6,820 nucleotides of DNA from Faecalibacterium sp. (GTDB lineage Bacteria > Bacillota > Clostridia > Oscillospirales > Ruminococcaceae). Both the position numbers and the translations under genes were made by a program. The notes under the pieces are model-generated. The model was not told the DNA's origin, searched no databases, and saw nothing but the letters and a program-made list of their open reading frames with translations. Of the stretch, positions 5,756 through 6,820 are shown in pieces. The stretch's first letter is position 1. The number at the start of each line of letters is the position of its first letter. The stretch covers positions 1 through 6,820 of the forward strand of contig JAHHRK010000081.1 in the NCBI GenBank assembly GCA_020025795.1. Direction: 5' to 3'.

Positions 5756-6643
5756 TTGGATCTAAAAAACCTTACCACCTTCATGCATGTTGCTGAACTG
5801 CAAAGCTTCACCAAAGCCGGTGAAAAGCTGGGGTATTCTCAGTCCACCATCTCTTTTCAAATCCGTCAGCTGGAAAACGAGCTGGGCTTTCCGCTGTTTG
5901 AGCGCATCAATCACACTGTCACCCTGACCGATCCCGGTTTTCGTCTGCTGAAATGTGCTCATCAGATTCAGGCCGAAATGCAGGATTTTCTACATTCCAC
6001 TTCTGCCCCACAGGAAGTCGAAGGTTCAGTCCGCCTGGCCTTGGCCGCATCTCTTTGCGTTTCCCTGATCGACCGTGTGTTCCCTGCACTGCACCGACAG
6101 TACCCACATATCACGCTGGAATGTGCTACTGCCGGCACGCCGGATTTGCTTCGTATGCTAAACCAGAACGAAGCTGATCTAATTTACGTAATGGATAGCC
6201 CTATTCAAAATGTCAACTACGTTCTGCTGCAAAAAACGCAGGTCAAAACACATTTCATTTGCGCCCCCAACGACCCACTTGCCAAACGAGACTATGTTCC
6301 TATGGAGGAACTGGTTCAGCAGCCTTTCCTGCTCACCGAAAAAGATATGAGTTATCGCCGCCTGCTGGACGAAGAACTGGCTGCACATTCGCTGGAACTC
6401 ACGCCGGTCTTTGTAAGTGGCGATACCTATTTGCTGTGTGATTTGGTATCAAAAGGCTGCGGTATTTCACTGCTTCCGGATTATGCCTGCCGTCCCATGC
6501 TAGAAAGCGGCGAATTGTGCGAAGTAAAAACCGATCCGTCTTTGCGGCCAGTGGTCTGGGCACAGCTGCTTCGTCACCGGGATAAGTGGCTCTCTGAGTC
6601 CATGCGTGCTGTCAGCGAATACCTTTGCCACTACCCGCTGTAA
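5756..6643 (+). CDS. LysR-family transcriptional regulator, divergent from the symporter
   Basis: This 295-residue DNA-binding protein has the standard LysR length and layout. The winged helix-turn-helix covers about 1-60, with SFTKAGEKLGYSQSTISFQI at 17-36 and the wing ending in VTLTDPG (55-61). A linker helix (62-85) should drive dimerisation. The two-lobed effector domain runs from about 90 to 292, including GSVRLALAASL (90-100) and VSKGCGISLLPDY (231-243). The start is TTG, set by CAGGAGG 8 bases upstream and by the normal LysR N-terminus MDLKNLTTFMHVAE. It is transcribed away from the symporter gene with 121 bases between them, the classic arrangement in which a LysR protein controls its neighbour and often itself. 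The effector is unknown; a small amino acid such as alanine or glycine is a reasonable guess only from the neighbour. It is not obviously MetR, and the met operon is 2.5 kb away. Confidence 0.95.
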   Translation: MDLKNLTTFMHVAELQSFTKAGEKLGYSQSTISFQIRQLENELGFPLFERINHTVTLTDPGFRLLKCAHQIQAEMQDFLHSTSAPQEVEGSVRLALAASLCVSLIDRVFPALHRQYPHITLECATAGTPDLLRMLNQNEADLIYVMDSPIQNVNYVLLQKTQVKTHFICAPNDPLAKRDYVPMEELVQQPFLLTEKDMSYRRLLDEELAAHSLELTPVFVSGDTYLLCDLVSKGCGISLLPDYACRPMLESGELCEVKTDPSLRPVVWAQLLRHRDKWLSESMRAVSEYLCHYPL

Positions 6644-6666
6644 AACATTTTCTGTATAACGTACAA

Positions 6667-6713
6667 AAGCGCCCGCCGCCTGTTTTTCCCAGGCAGTGGG
6701 CGCTTCTTGTTTT
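6667..6713 (+). terminator. Terminator of lysR
   Basis: The outer stem AAGCGCCC (6667-6674) / GGGCGCTT (6698-6705) and the inner stem GCCTG (6678-6682) / CAGGC (6690-6694) are separated by a 3x3 internal loop. CTTGTTTT follows. It starts 24 bases after the lysR stop. Confidence 0.82.
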
Positions 6714-6731
6714 ATAACAATGTTTTTACAC

Positions 6732-6764
6732 AAAAGAAAAGACTCATCACTTTCGTGATGAGTC
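6732..6764 (-). terminator. Terminator of the tRNA-Leu transcript
   Basis: On the minus strand a perfect 10-pair stem, GACTCATCAC / GTGATGAGTC, with a GAAA tetraloop is followed by TTTTCTTTT. It begins one base after the encoded CCA, so the tRNA precursor has almost no trailer before the hairpin. Confidence 0.88.
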
Positions 6765-6765
6765 C

Positions 6766-6820
6766 TGGTGCGGATGAGAGGACTTGAACCTCCACAACCT
6801 CGCGGCCATTAGAACCTGAA
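6766..6820 (-). tRNA. tRNA-Leu (anticodon CAG), 3' part, cut by window edge
   Basis: Read on the minus strand from the right edge, the sequence begins with an anticodon loop TTCAGGT (anticodon CAG, decoding CUG). The 3' anticodon stem TCTAA follows, then a long variable arm with a GGCC/GGTT stem and GCGA loop, typical of class II tRNAs. Next come the T arm (GGAGG, TTCAAGT, CCTCT), the acceptor strand CATCCGC, discriminator A and encoded CCA. The missing 5' acceptor should read GCGGATG, as in bacterial tRNA-Leu. The long variable arm together with CAG excludes other amino acids. Confidence 0.9.

Noticed and set aside
6766..6820. tRNA-Leu 3' end as an integration site for a mobile element
   Set aside because: No integrase, direct repeat of the tRNA end or foreign-looking DNA is visible next to it; the neighbour is an ordinary lysR with its terminator.

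Overview
The window looks like chromosomal DNA of a Gram-positive Firmicute, most likely a clostridial lineage such as the Oscillospirales. This rests on strong AGGAGG-type ribosome sites, four recognisable sigma-A-type promoters that all have 17-base spacers, roughly balanced base composition, a clostridial-type peptide deformylase, and a methionine synthase whose reactivation domain is a separate gene. The genus cannot be fixed from the sequence. All genes except lysR lie on the minus strand. No gene-free stretch exceeds 300 bases; the longest is 3032-3249.

Positions 1-3123, methionine operon, read leftwards. A promoter at 3095-3123 drives metF (5,10-methylenetetrahydrofolate reductase). 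Next come a stand-alone methionine synthase reactivation-domain protein and metH (cobalamin-dependent methionine synthase), which runs off the left edge of the window. The genes are tightly packed: the second gene's ribosome site overlaps the metF stop codon, and metH starts inside the second gene. MetF makes 5-methyl-THF, MetH passes the methyl group to homocysteine, and the middle protein is expected to rescue oxidised cob(II)alamin. The predicted leader is only about 57 bases, too short for a SAM riboswitch or T-box.

Positions 3214-4173. A small single-gene unit encodes a 91-residue protein that resembles clostridial DUF6514, with its own promoter and a strong terminator. Upstream of it is an atypical peptide deformylase with its own promoter.

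Positions 4184-6713. An AGCS-family sodium:alanine/glycine symporter gene and a LysR-type regulator gene are divergently arranged around a 121-base AT-rich intergenic region. That region holds the symporter promoter and possible operator dyads. The layout suggests that the regulator controls the symporter, and perhaps itself.

Positions 6732-6820. The 3' part of a tRNA-Leu gene (anticodon CAG) enters from the right edge on the minus strand. Its terminator starts one base after the encoded CCA and faces the lysR terminator.

No mobile element, CRISPR array, phage gene or clearly new multi-gene system is visible. The points most worth following are the split methionine synthase with a cysteine-rich tail on its reactivation protein, the deformylase with altered active-site motifs, and the regulation of the met operon without a visible riboswitch.
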